A DNA stretch of 64,000 nucleotides from Salvator merianae. Its lineage: Eukaryota; Chordata; Lepidosauria; Squamata; Teiidae. The notes beneath the pieces were generated by a model. That model was given only the letters and a program-made list of their open reading frames with translations. It ran no database searches and was not told the DNA's origin. The DNA is taken from contig QVOM02000073.1 in assembly GCA_003586115.2 (NCBI GenBank), positions 32,790,468 to 32,854,467 of the forward strand, written 5' to 3'. This document shows positions 26,701 through 34,729 of the stretch, piece by piece. How positions within the stretch are numbered: the stretch's first letter is position 1; each line of letters starts with the position of its first letter. A program made the translations under genes and the position numbers.

Positions 26701-27665
26701 AATTGCATCCATTGACAAAGGATTGCTTCTGAGCTTGCTGTTGGCAAGGTGGTACGGCAACGTTTCACCAACCTGATGTTACCTGAACAATTTTATCCAA
26801 GGCTAGTGCTTCAAATTACAGAATGGTCTGGCTGTGCCCCTCCAGGCAGTGCAAAACGTCAGATTCTGCCATTCTTTGCCCTTGTCTGTGCTAGATGAGG
26901 CTAATGGGAGTTGTAGTCCAGTTGACTACAGGTTTTATCTTTTTTTTTTATTTGGTCTGCTCCCAGTTGCCTACCTGTGATATAGTAATGGACTAAGAAG
27001 AGAAGAATTGTTGTTTTCGTTCTACTTTCTTGCTCGTTTGCTAAGATTCAGCAAATTGTTGCATGCAAAACGTGGTTATTAAAAGGTCTGGTTTGTCCTT
27101 CATGAAGCAGAAGTTCCTCTGGCATTGAGCTGAAACAGAGCAATTGTCTAGTGGATTTTTTCTTTTCTTTGTTATTTTTTTTGCCCATACTAGTCAGCTT
27201 TGGTTAATTGTTTGGATAGCAGCTCTGTCTGCTTTCTGCTTTGCTTGCACCATGTCTGACAAATTTAATGAGCACTGTAGCAAACTTTCAACTGAAGATA
27301 TAGAAAAAATAATCTGTATATTTAAGCTCATTATTTGTCCATTTAAGTTCTTCTGTCTCTTTTTGTGGTTTTTTTGCAAGGCTTGATAAAAATATTTGTA
27401 GTCTTACTGTATTGATGTCATAGTAGATAATAGTTTCAAAAACAGGCTGTAAACTTAAAATAACCAACTTTGAAGTTGAAAGTGAAACGAGAGTGGTTAC
27501 TTTATCTGTAGGTTAACATCTGAACCTGGAGTAAAGACAGAAGAAAACTGTGTTGATGCAGCTGAAGAAACAACTAAACGTGGAAAGAAAAGCCAAAAGA
27601 AAGCATATCCCATAATACACATCTCTTCCAAGCAAGGTCCTGAAGCTCAGTGTTCCCAACAATAA
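5564..27665 (+). CDS. SPDL1: Spindly (SPDL1/CCDC99), complete coding sequence, 11 coding exons
   Basis: Coding exons: 5564-5728, 6942-7118, 8379-8573, 8768-8917, 10123-10221, 14574-14684, 15526-15666, 17613-17719, 19365-19552, 21966-22278, 27512-27665. All have AG/GT borders and all phases agree, giving 599 codons plus TAA; human Spindly is about the same length (605). Spindly brings dynein-dynactin to unattached kinetochores through the RZZ complex and acts in chromosome alignment and checkpoint protein stripping. Seen here: long heptad-like coiled coil over roughly residues 1-440; AAQYG at 25-29 (the CC1-box AAxxG that binds dynein light intermediate chain); LFAE at 259-262 (Spindly motif for the dynactin pointed end); a basic, low-complexity C-terminal tail; and C-terminal CSQQ, a CaaX box for farnesylation, needed in human (CPQQ) for kinetochore binding. 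Start codon chosen because it aligns with the conserved N-terminus and lies 3 nt inside an exon. A 5' UTR exon must exist upstream but was not recognised. Confidence 0.97.
5729..6941 (+). other. SPDL1: SPDL1 intron 1
   Basis: 1.2 kb, AT-rich, unique-looking. The open frame at 6120-6314 has no recognisable content. Confidence 0.6.
6942..7118 (+). CDS. SPDL1: SPDL1 coding exon 2 (residues 56-114)
   Basis: 59 codons, phase 0 at both ends, acceptor TTTTTAG and donor GTTTGT. It encodes coiled coil beginning KFEQEKYNLQRELELK, closely matching the human Spindly segment that follows its first coding exon. Confidence 0.95.
7119..8378 (+). other. SPDL1: SPDL1 intron 2
   Basis: 1.26 kb, nothing recognised. 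Open frames at 7487-7846 on both strands look random. Confidence 0.6.
8379..8573 (+). CDS. SPDL1: SPDL1 coding exon 3 (residues 115-179)
   Basis: 65 codons, phase 0 at both ends, acceptor TTCTAAG and donor GTATGT. It contains the highly conserved stretches SEKQLKHKVDH and SKSEELRVMSERV. The open frame upstream of 8379 (from 8328) is intron and is not supported by homology. Confidence 0.95.
8768..8917 (+). CDS. SPDL1: SPDL1 coding exon 4 (residues 180-229)
   Basis: 50 codons, phase 0 at both ends, acceptor TAACAG and donor GTGATT. Glu/Lys-rich coiled coil containing LEEEKEEREKDLVSY, matching the human LKEEKEEREKE region. It is separated from exon 3 by the shortest intron of the gene (194 nt). 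Confidence 0.94.
8918..10122 (+). other. SPDL1: SPDL1 intron 4
   Basis: 1.2 kb. A moderately GC-rich block at 9250-10010 with short overlapping open frames on both strands; no protein family recognised and no repeat identified. Confidence 0.5.
10123..10221 (+). CDS. SPDL1: SPDL1 coding exon 5 with the Spindly motif (residues 230-262)
   Basis: 33 codons, phase 0 at both ends, acceptor CATTTAG and donor GTACTG. It ends in GNSLFAE, the conserved Spindly motif (LFAE, residues 259-262), known in human Spindly to contact the dynactin pointed-end complex. The motif sits exactly at the exon junction. Confidence 0.95.
10440..10460 (+). repeat. (TAG)n microsatellite
   Basis: About seven GTA/TAG units in SPDL1 intron 5. 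Confidence 0.9.
10790..10811 (+). repeat. (CATC)n microsatellite
   Basis: Run of CATC/ATCC units in SPDL1 intron 5. Confidence 0.85.
11030..12340. other. SPDL1 intron 5, unassigned portion
   Basis: Non-coding, purine-rich on the + strand; several short open frames without recognisable domains. Could be an old unrecognised element. Confidence 0.4.
12345..12480 (-). mobile_element. Probable L2-like LINE 3' tail, antisense
   Basis: Contains CCAAGGCAGTTTACAAAACA and AT-rich repeats in the pattern of L2 3' ends read backwards (in sense, 'TTTGTAAACTGCCTTGG'). Confidence 0.5.
12786..12823 (+). repeat. 16-bp inverted repeat (hairpin)
   Basis: Left arm TCTGAAGGTCAGGAAC (12786-12801), right arm GTTCCTGGCCTTCAGA (12808-12823). 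Complementary at 15 of 16 positions, with the last a T-G pair; 6-nt loop. Confidence 0.85.
13363..13735 (-). mobile_element. CR1-like LINE 3' fragment, antisense
   Basis: The + strand reads GGCCACAGCCCATCTAGTCC, then GCCATTGATAACC and ATGAATCTGTCCAGTCCATT, the reverse complement of the usual CR1 3' end (in sense GACTGGACAGATTCATGGAG, then GACTAGATGGGCTGTGG). A sense-oriented relative lies at 19640-20260. Confidence 0.85.
13790..14510 (+). mobile_element. L2-like LINE 3' fragment
   Basis: Decayed frame with CNAL-like, AAK/PNF and then LWNALLSDSHEAS followed by FRSQLKTFVY, matching the L2/CR1 C-terminal motif (LWNSLP...FKSRLKTYLF). Ends in an AT-rich tail about 60 nt before SPDL1 exon 6. Confidence 0.8.
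14574..14684 (+). CDS. SPDL1: SPDL1 coding exon 6 (residues 263-299)
   Basis: 37 codons, phase 0 at both ends, acceptor TTCCAG and donor GTATGA. It encodes VEDRRAEMERQLISMKVKYQ, nearly identical to the human segment following the Spindly motif. An L2-like LINE end lies only about 60 nt upstream. Confidence 0.95.
14685..15525 (+). other. SPDL1: SPDL1 intron 6
   Basis: 0.84 kb, no repeat or gene recognised. Confidence 0.6.
15526..15666 (+). CDS. SPDL1: SPDL1 coding exon 7 (residues 300-346)
   Basis: 47 codons, phase 0 at both ends, acceptor CTTATAG and donor GTACAT. It encodes LQMATLLRMKGSQ followed by a Gln/Glu-rich coiled coil with LQQKNGEIEELL, matching human LEQKNGEIKHLL. Confidence 0.94.
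16160..16378. mobile_element. Short terminal-inverted-repeat element (MITE-like)
   Basis: Left end CTTTCTGCTGCTGTTGTCAC and the reverse complement of the right end (CTTTCTGCTTTCATTGTCAC) match at most positions, extending to an ATATAGG/TTATAGG core. The interior is a CATG/TGTG-rich, alternating sequence. No coding capacity; superfamily unknown. Confidence 0.6.
16429..16463 (+). repeat. Perfect 13-bp hairpin
   Basis: CCAGGACTGTTAG (16429-16441) and CTAACAGTCCTGG (16451-16463) are exact reverse complements with a 9-nt loop. It lies 50 nt from the MITE-like element. Confidence 0.9.
16925..17275 (+). mobile_element. L2-like LINE 3' end
   Basis: Frame reads FSVVVPLIHWNSLPPNIQRV and then FRYRLKTYLFTQTF, the L2 C-terminal motif, followed by an AT-rich tail ending in TATAAATATTTTAAATAAAT near 17250-17270. 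Confidence 0.8.
17613..17719 (+). CDS. SPDL1: SPDL1 coding exon 8 (residues 347-382, last codon split)
   Basis: 107 nt, acceptor CTTTAG, strong donor GTAAGT, leaving two bases of a split Asp codon. It encodes DGYYTNLLQMKLENS, aligning with human NTYYTDLLQMKLDN. The first half is poorly conserved. Confidence 0.93.
17720..18149 (+). other. SPDL1: SPDL1 intron 8, first part
   Basis: AT-rich unique-looking sequence before the LINE at 18150; nothing recognised. Confidence 0.5.
18150..19255 (-). mobile_element. L2-like LINE, reverse transcriptase to 3' end, antisense
   Basis: The minus strand reads a decayed FDTTDHTIL-like region (about 19090), AINMQITPSF-like (YADDTQL) near 18830, LVTSCLNYCNALYMALPST near 18510, and then RHWFPVCFQAQFKVLVLTF, all L2 reverse transcriptase landmarks (LDYCNALY, LHWLPV..R..FK). 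Occupies most of SPDL1 intron 8, ending about 110 nt before exon 9. Confidence 0.85.
19365..19552 (+). CDS. SPDL1: SPDL1 coding exon 9 (residues 382-445)
   Basis: 188 nt after a TTTACAG acceptor, donor GTAATC. It encodes KEIENLKSELSLQRMKALFE and LDELKIKYEPE, among the best conserved parts of Spindly and the end of the coiled coil. It leaves one base of a split Glu codon. Confidence 0.95.
19640..20260 (+). mobile_element. CR1-like LINE 3' end, sense
   Basis: Open frame VQKRATRMIKGLEHLPYEIR, LQHLGLFSLEKQCLRGNL and GVYKIMHSMDKVD is the typical end of the CR1 reverse transcriptase ORF. Then GAATGGATTGGACACATTCA and GGACTAGATGGGCTGTGG follow, as in CR1 3' UTRs. A frameshift and stops are present. 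Confidence 0.88.
20616..20750. mobile_element. Possible short inverted-repeat element
   Basis: Left GCAGGATAAGTGCAC..GATGCCAC and right GTGGCATAAATATGC..GGATCCTGC are partly complementary at both outer (GCAGGAT) and inner (GCCAC) ends. Weak; boundaries uncertain. Confidence 0.35.
20760..21965 (+). other. SPDL1: SPDL1 intron 9, remaining part
   Basis: Non-coding. A G-run of nine at 21570-21578 is the only notable feature. Confidence 0.5.
21966..22278 (+). CDS. SPDL1: SPDL1 coding exon 10, unstructured tail (residues 445-549)
   Basis: 313 nt after TTTCTAG, donor GTCAGT. It encodes a Ser/Gln/Lys-rich, probably disordered region with a basic cluster ERKRIKIKEEE. Sequence similarity to human is weak here, as expected for this tail; the call rests on phase and position. 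The frame stays open past the donor to a stop at 22481-22483. Confidence 0.88.
22279..27511 (+). other. SPDL1: SPDL1 intron 10 (5.2 kb)
   Basis: The longest SPDL1 intron. It contains the inverted-repeat element at 22660-22848 and a short motif GGGAGTTGTAGTCCAG near 26908 found in several vertebrate transposon families. Otherwise AT-rich without recognisable genes; the small open frames at 23007-27386 have no domain content. Confidence 0.5.
22660..22848. mobile_element. MITE with about 40-bp terminal inverted repeats
   Basis: Left end TTTCTGCACCGGACGTTACT followed by ...TATCCTGGAGTA matches the reverse complement of the right end, TTTCTGCGCTGGGCCTTATT followed by ...TATCCTGGAATA, over about 40 positions with few mismatches. 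Under 200 bp, no coding capacity. hAT-like ends are possible, but target duplications could not be fixed. Confidence 0.75.
27512..27665 (+). CDS. SPDL1: SPDL1 terminal coding exon 11 with CaaX box (residues 549-599, stop)
   Basis: Acceptor CTGTAG; completes the split Arg codon from exon 10. It encodes a Lys-rich segment, then YPIIHISSKQGPEAQCSQQ and TAA, aligning with human HPILYVSSKSTPETQCPQQ. The final CSQQ is a CaaX box with the farnesyl-acceptor Cys at 596. Confidence 0.96.
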
Positions 27666-27965
27666 TTTTAATATTTTTCTGTTAACAAGAGACTGACATA
27701 ACTGTAGAGAAATGCATGGAATCTTCATTTGGTGTAGTTCTCCTGTGCCTTGAATTATTTGGGCTTCCTATAGGCAACCTTTAACAGTGATCTCAGCTGA
27801 AATACATCATCATAAAACAAAGATCTTCAACGCTATTATTATAGGAGTTGTTGAAAATACTTTAGAAACTATAACTAAAAATATGCACCTTACATAACAA
27901 ATTGTAAGTACTGTAATGCTTTTAGGTAGCATTTAAATGTGATAATAAAGTTCTTTCTTATTTTA
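27666..27965 (+). other. SPDL1: SPDL1 3' UTR (estimated end)
   Basis: AT-rich sequence between the stop codon and the first good poly(A) signal. The end is an estimate placed 15-20 nt after the AATAAA at 27944; a TG-rich stretch follows, as expected downstream of a cleavage site. Confidence 0.7.
27944..27949 (+). terminator. SPDL1: SPDL1 poly(A) signal AATAAA
   Basis: Canonical AATAAA about 280 nt after the SPDL1 stop, followed within 25 nt by a GT-rich tract (TTAGTGTTCAGTATGTAT). It is the first canonical hexamer after the stop codon. Confidence 0.75.
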
Positions 27966-28794
27966 GTGTTCAGTATGTATATGACAAGTTTATTTTTATA
28001 AGATAAAATGTAGATCTTTCTTATTTCTTACAATCTCTCTCTTAATATCTTTCTGCTCTTAAGTGTATTAGGGCTGTCAAAACTTTAAAATTTAATAGAG
28101 TTAAATAAAGGTTTAATTTTCTTGGGATCAGCTTGTAATTCTCATCCTTTATTAATGGACAATTAAAGTTTAAAATTTCAAAATGGAATGTGAAATAACA
28201 TATGGCTGTTTCTTTGATTAGCTGGCTGGTTCTATGATATTTAAATTGGGATCCAGATAATACCAAGCATTTTTAGATTTATTTCTAACAAATAGGGAGG
28301 TCTGATTTGTCTCCTACATACAAGGTAAGTTTGTTTATTATAGGCCTCTTTTAGCAAGCTATTTATACACTAAAAGCCATTCCAGTTTTTTGGGTGTCTA
28401 GGTTTAGGTAATTACAATCACACAGTGTATGAGATAGATGGTGATATTGTCAGCCCTATGTTTCATATTTCCCTCCTAAATTTTGAAACTAAATGATAGC
28501 TCCTGTTAACAGAGCTGTTCTAGAATCTTGATTTTTTTTTTCCAGTTCCATTATTTTGCCACCTAACTGCTTGCATTTGGAAGACTTGCAGGCACAAGTG
28601 CTGGTAGGTTTAACTGAGTCAATAAGCCAGGAACAGTAGCGTTTAGAACACTGAATAAGAAGGAAGTGTATGTACATTTGCAATTGTTACTCTTAATCTG
28701 TACTTGAAAGTGATGTTTTGGTAGCAGTACACAAAACGGTCAGCTGAAAGGTGATGGACCGATAGTTTTTTCACCCATAACTTTTTGTTTTTGT
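27966..28794. other. Intergenic, nothing recognised
   Basis: AT-rich DNA just past the SPDL1 poly(A) site. Confidence 0.5.
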
Positions 28795-29180
28795 ATAAAA
28801 ACATGATCATATTGCTTTTTCATATTTAAAATTCCAAAGCGGTTTACAAAAAATTAAAAACAAATTAAACGCAATTAAAACAACAATATATGAAACAGTA
28901 TTAAAAACTGGGTGGGGATATAAAACAAACATTGATTCACGCTGGGAATGCCTGGTTAAATATGTAGGCTTTCAACAGGTGCTGAAAAGATATAATGGTA
29001 GTTGCCCCTCAAACGTCTGAGTGGAGAGGATTCCAGAGTGTAGGCTCCACCATAGAGAAGGCCCAGCCGCCCGACACCACAAGATGACATTCAGTGATTG
29101 GTGATACTCTAGCGAGATGCTGCTGTAGGTATCTTGGTGATCTCATTAGGCTGTATCATGGAAGGTGATCAAGTAAATAA
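28795..29180 (-). mobile_element. L2-like LINE 3' end, antisense
   Basis: The + strand contains AAAGCGGTTTACAAAAAATT and then the complement of a frame reading FSMVEPTLWNPLHSDV and LLKAYIFNQAFP, the C-terminus of L2-type ORF2. Confidence 0.75.
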
Positions 29181-29218
29181 TGCAGGATGATTTTAGGATT
29201 TTTTTATGACAAAAGATA

Positions 29219-29565
29219 CACGGTGTTTTAAAAAGATGGACCAATTTCAAAGTAGTATATTTCATGATGGCAACATGTTACAGTTACACAAAAAGTTAGA
29301 AATGGTTTAATAAGTTATCACGTTTTACTAACCATTTTATAAATGCTCTATGTGCCCTCTGCCTGCCGTAGGGATAACATCAAGATGATAGCTGAATTCG
29401 AATGACTGAGGCTAGGACCTGTTTGTGCTCTGGGAAAGGCATCTAATGGTAATCATTTGAAACTATGCCCCGCCCTTTCAAGTGGTAAGAGTTTCATTCA
29501 CAGGTGGTTCGTGGTTGCAGCGATATAGCAATTTCAGGTCGGGTCCATGTGTTTGAAACACCCTG
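29219..29565. mobile_element. Tc1/mariner-type non-autonomous element with TA target duplication
   Basis: Left end CACGGTGTTTTAAAAAGATG and the reverse complement of the right end CAGGGTGTTTCAAACACATG match, both continuing GACC. TA dinucleotides flank the element at 29217-29218 and 29566-29567. 347 bp; open frames inside are too short for a transposase. Confidence 0.75.
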
Positions 29566-30371
29566 TATTGTACTTGGAAAGAAAGAGCATCAGAAAATAC
29601 ATAGTTTTATGCAATTTTTAATCTATTTGTATAGTCTGTTTGGAAAGAAATTTTCAACAGAACATTTAAAACTATTTGAAAGCTCTGCTGAAAGGCTGGT
29701 GTAGAAACTGTTTTTATCTGAAGAAGAAAATCCTTACAGAAATACTCTGTATTAAATTAACATTGAGAATTTATGGTCAATGAAATTCCTGTTACATAAT
29801 TATGGTTGCTTCATTCACTTCCCATCCTGTACCAGCATTATACTATACTATACTATACTATTTCATTCATTTGTATGGTATCTTTGTCAATAGGGGCAAT
29901 TATTTTATAATATTACTGGTTATCTAAGTACAGTTGCTGAATTGTGGCTTATTCTTAGCACATTGCAACGGGATGATGGATTCACTTTTCTGCTGGTTGG
30001 AGAGAATTGACTACATTATATATGAAGAGACCACAAGGAACATGAAAATGAAAAGTGTCTTTGACGTGCAGGGCTGTGAGCTTGCTTTGCTGCAACTATT
30101 CCACAAAAATCAGCTTTGTTAAATATGTGGAACTGGAGAAATGCAGGAAATATTGTGTTGGTAGTCATACAGTATTCATAAATCAGTGTAATTGGCACGA
30201 TCTTTATACCTTTCCAGTCTCAGGCTTCAGGGCTAGAACTACGGAGCTAAGGTTTATTGAAAATTGTGAGTAGCTTCAGTTACAGAAACTAATTTATTAC
30301 TATAGTTTTTACTTATTTCCACTATTATGGTTGGATCCTCGTGCAAGGTAAATATAAAGATTATAGTTGTT
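29566..30371. other. Intergenic, nothing recognised
   Basis: AT-rich; contains the ACTAT microsatellite. Overlapping short open frames at 29934-30273 on both strands have no domain. Confidence 0.5.
29838..29861 (+). repeat. (ACTAT)n microsatellite
   Basis: Four to five TATAC/ACTAT units. Confidence 0.85.
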
Positions 30372-33175
30372 GATCAGTCGTTAAATCGTGTCAATGTTTG
30401 TTACTTCCATGACACTGTCTATCCATTTCCTCCTCTGCCATCATCTTCTCCTTTTATCTTCAATCTTTTCAAGCATCATGGTCTTTTCTAATGAGTCCCA
30501 TCTTCTCATTATGTGGCTGAAATATTTGACCTTAATCTTCAGTATTTGTTCTTCCACTGAATAATCAGGGTTGATTTCCTTTAGTATTGACTGATTTGAT
30601 CTCCTTGCAGTCCAAGGGACTCTCATGAGTTTTCTCCAACATCACAGTTCAGCAGTATTGATTCTTTGGTGCTCAGTTTTACTTATGATCCAACTCTCAC
30701 AGCCATATGTTGCTACTGGGACAATCATAGCTTTGATGATAGAGACCTTTGTTGACAAGATGATGTCTTAGGTTTTTTTTAATATACTGTCCAGTTTTGC
30801 CACAGCTTTTCTTCTGTTTCTTTCCCCTCCATCTGCCAGGAAGTGATAGGACCAGTTGCCATGATCTTAGTTTTTTTTTTAATGTTGAGCTTCAGGCCTG
30901 CTTTTACACTCTTACACTCATCAGAAAGCTCCTTAATTCTTCTTCAGTCTCTGCCATCAGAATGGTATTGTCTGCTATCTGAGGTTGTTGATATTTCTCC
31001 CAGTAATCTTAATTCTGGCTTTTGATTCATCCAGCCTGGCATTTCCCATGATGTATAAAAGTTAAATAAATGGGGTGATAATGTACAGCCTTGTCATACT
31101 TCTTTCCTAATCTTGAACCAATCAGTTGTTCGATGGACAGTTCTAACTGTTGCTTCTTGATCCACAGACAGGTTCCTCAGAAGACGGGTATGGTGGCCTG
31201 GTACTCCCATTTGTTTAAGAAGTTGCCATAATTTGTTGTTATCCGCACAAAGACTTTAGCGTAGTCAATGAAGCAGAAACAGATGTTTTTCTGGCACTCC
31301 CTTGCTTTCTCCATAATCCAGAAAATGTTGGATATTTGATCTCTAGTTCTGCTACCTCTTCAAAAACCAGCTTGCATTTCTGGTAATTCTAGGCTCATAT
31401 GCTTCTGAAGCCTAGTTTGGAGAATTTTAAGCAAATCCTTGCTAGCAAGTGAAATGAGCACAAATGTTCACCAGTTTGGATACTCTTTGTCATTGCTCTT
31501 CTTTAGCATTGGAACATAAAATGTTCTTTTCCAATCCAGTGGCCACTGTTGTGTTTTCAACTCTGCCGGCATATTGAGTGCAGCATTTTAACAGCATCTT
31601 TTAGGATTTTAAAAAGTTCACCTGGAATTCCATCACTTTCTCTAGCCTTGTTTTTAACAATGTTGCTTAAGGAGCGCTTGACTTCACTCTCTGGCTCTAG
31701 GTCAGTGAGTACACCATTATAATTATCAGTTAAGATTTTTTTTTTTGTCTTTTATCTTTCACATTTTCGTATGCAATATTCCCTTGAAGTTTCTCCCATT
31801 CTATTTTTTTCTTCTATTTTTCTTCTATTTCTATTTTTTTTTCTTCTATTTTTTTCTCTGGAAATATGCATTTAGTTGGGTATATCTTTCCTTCCTTGTC
31901 TTTTTCTTTCCCTCCTTCCTCAGCTATTTGTAAAGCTTCATCAGACAGCCATTTTGCTTTCCTGCTCTTCTCTTTGGGCTGTTTTTTGTTACTGCCTCCT
32001 GTACAATGTTACGAACCTGTGTTCTTCAGGCACTTTGTCTACTAGATCTAATCTCTTAAATCTATTCATCACTTCCACTGCATGTTCATAAGAGAGATTA
32101 TTTAGGTCATACCTGCAAGATCTAGAAATTTTCCCTACTTTTTTCAATTTAAGTTTGAATTTTACATTAAGAAGCTCATGATCTAAGCCACAGTCAGCTC
32201 CAGGTCTTGTTTTTACTGACTATATAGAGCTTCTCCATCTTTGACTGCAAAGTATATAATCAATTTGATTTCGATATTGACCATTTGGCGATGTCACATG
32301 CAGAGTTTAGACAGTAGGAAAAGAGTGTTTGCTATGACAGTTATCTTGATAAAACTCTTAGTCTCTGCCCTGCTTCATTTTGTACGCCAAGGCCAAATTT
32401 GCCTGTTACTCTGGTTGTCTTTTGATTTTATACATTAGCATTCCAATCCACTGTGATGAAAGTGACACCTTTTTTTGGTGTTAGTTCTAGAAGTTGTCAT
32501 AGGTCTTCATAGAACTGGCCAACTTCAACCTCTTCAGCATCAGTGGTTGGGGCAAAGACCTGAATTACTCTGATGTTGAATGGTTTGCCTTGGATTGAAC
32601 AGAGACGATTCTGTTGTTTTTGAGTTTCTACCTCAGTACTGCTTTTCTCAATCTTTTATTGTCCATGTGGGCTACTATTTCACCCGTTCCACTCCATTTT
32701 CATTCACTTACTCCCAAGAAGTCAATCTTTAAACTTTTCATCTCATGCTTGACCACATCCAGCTTACCTTGGTTCATAGATCTTACATTCCAGATACTTA
32801 TGCAATATTATTATTTACAGCATCGAGCTTTCCTTCTACTACCAGATGCATCCATAGCTGAGCTTCATCTTTATTTTGGGCCAGCCACTTCACTCTTTCT
32901 GAAGCTACTTGTACTTGTGCTCTGCTCTTCCCTAGTAATGAACTGGACACCTTCAGACCTGAAGGGATCATCTTCCAGTATCATATCTTATAATCTTTTC
33001 ATACTGTCCATAGGGTTTCTTGGCAAGGATACTGGTGTGGTTTGCCATTTCTTTTTCCAGTGGATCACCATTTGTCAGAAGTTTCCTCTATGACCTATCC
33101 ATCTTGGGTGGCCCTGCACAACATAGCTTATTGAGTTATGCAGTCCACACTATCACAACAAGGTAGTAATCCATG
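30372..33175 (-). mobile_element. BovB (RTE-clade) LINE, nearly full length, antisense
   Basis: The + strand is the reverse complement of a BovB element over about 2.8 kb. Its 3' end is at 30372-30440 (in sense, GACACGATTTAACGACTG). GTCCAAGGGACTCTCATGAG at 30610-30629 is a hallmark of ruminant and squamate BovB. Minus-strand frames near 31290 read CFCFIDYAKVF, the BovB reverse transcriptase FIDYAKAFD region. The endonuclease part lies at about 32100-32800, and the conserved 5' segment CACCAGTATCCTTGCCAAG is read on the minus strand near 33030. Many stops and indels; not active. Confidence 0.9.
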
Positions 33176-33179
33176 AAAA

Positions 33180-33860
33180 AGAAGTATAAAGAAAAGTGTC
33201 ATTAAGACTTAAAATCCATGATAACTGAAGCAAACATGCTAAGTGGAAAAAGTACAGTAATCACTGTATCTGGGCTACACTGGGATAATTTCATCTGTCT
33301 TATTTATAACAATCAAAGGTGCCTATAGCTCACGAAATACACTTTTTTAAGCCATGCTAAACAAACACCCATTGAACCTCAGCTACATTGGAGTTACTGA
33401 AACAAACAGAGCAAGGACATATGTTAGTTCTAATAACGCATTCCAAATGGTGACATTGCATGATGGAATGCCTGTTAATGGTACTGGAAGCCCTGCTAGA
33501 TGCCTGTTGGATGGCGCTAATAGTTTACTATCCTCAGTAGATATCAAATGTCAATATGCTCAGTGCTGGATAAAATGAACATTCCCTTCCTAAGCCATGT
33601 AAACCTCCATAGGTAAGTACTGACACATTGAACCAGGCCTGTAGATTGTGCAGTATACAGTATGGGGGCAATATGGTCCTGTGTTTGTACTACACATGGC
33701 TGGTCTAGTTTCCTGATCATCTTTGGAAAGATTATGACATAACATGCATTGCAGTCATGTATTTATGGGGCTAGTTTAATATGACAGCCCAGGGAATTCC
33801 TATCCAGTAAAGACTGGAGCCAGTGCAGCAACCAAATCATATGAGCCTTAAATAAATCTG
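33180..33860. other. Intergenic, unassigned
   Basis: No homology recognised. It could be decayed upstream sequence of the chromovirus that follows, but no integrase core motif was found. Confidence 0.4.
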
Positions 33861-33873
33861 AAAGCACCCATAG

Positions 33874-34719
33874 CCTCAAGGTGACCCTGTGGCACACAAA
33901 GCAGACAAATCCTGCTCCCCTGGAGCCCAAATTCAAGTTGGTGATATGGTTTACCTCTCAACATGTCACCTCAAGTCCCCATGCCCCCCCTCAAAAAAAA
34001 AATTGGATTATCGTTACTTTAGTCCTTTCAAAGCCATTGCCAAAATCAATGAGGTCACATTGCATCTGAAATTGCCAAAGCATATGAAAATCTACTCTGT
34101 TTCACTGGAGCTTCCTCTGTTCCCTTTCTGAGATTCCAAACCACTTCCACCTCCCATTATGATTGGGGAGCATAAGCATTTCAGGATTTCTGAAATCCTT
34201 GATTTTTATCTCTCCTGTGGTAAACTTCAGTATCTGGTTCACTGGTTGGGTTGCCCTGGTTTGAAACACTCATGGGTCAGTGCTGAAGATATTGATGCCC
34301 AGCATTTGTTATGTGCTTTTAATTCTAGGTACTCTGACAAGCTGGGGCCCAACTCTAATCTTGCTGCCACCTCCATTTGGCGGGGGGGGGACCTGGTTGT
34401 AGGGCATGATAATGTCAGCACTCTAGCCACTGCACAGCCATTTTTATCTATTTCTCAGTCCTTTCTTGCTTTTCTCACTGACCTAATGTTCCCTCTTGTT
34501 GGTGGTAGAATGCAGATACTTAGGCCTGCGAACTTTGGATGTTATGAGTACAATGTACTGGAATATGGAGGCATGGGAACTGAGAAAGACTAGGATTGTT
34601 TATTTTCCTGAATACTTGCTTCTATCCCTTTTATTCTATTATTGCAATAAAGTAAAGAACATGCTTGATTTACTTTTGGCCTGCTTCCTGACTCTGGGCC
34701 TAGGGTGGTGATTCTGACA
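33874..34719 (+). mobile_element. Ty3/gypsy chromovirus 3' end: integrase C-terminus, chromodomain, PPT, 3' LTR
   Basis: 33889-34131 encodes the integrase C-terminal (GPY/F-type) module: IQVGDMVYLST, KLDYRYFSPFKAI and LKLPKHMKIYSVSLELPL. The same frame, after one TGA at 34129-34131, continues at 34159 with a chromodomain: FRISEILDFY, KLQYLVHWLG and SWVSAEDI. A G-rich tract (34382-34390) resembles a polypurine tract, followed by a probable LTR at 34413-34719. Everything upstream of the integrase C-terminus is missing. Vertebrate chromoviruses of this kind are known in fish, amphibians and reptiles. Confidence 0.85.
34413..34719 (+). repeat. Probable 3' LTR of the chromovirus
   Basis: 307 bp starting TGTCAG and ending CTGACA, perfect 6-bp inverted ends, right after the G-rich tract. 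An AATAAA sits at 34646-34651 as expected inside an LTR. No second LTR copy is in the window to confirm it. Confidence 0.65.
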
Positions 34720-34729
34720 ACAGTTCTCT

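Noticed and set aside
29504..29704. A small protein gene
   Set aside because: It spans the right end of the mariner-type MITE and unrelated flank; no homology.
34159..34593. A host chromodomain protein gene
   Set aside because: It follows integrase C-terminal sequence in the same frame and precedes a PPT and LTR, so it is the tail of a Ty3/gypsy pol.
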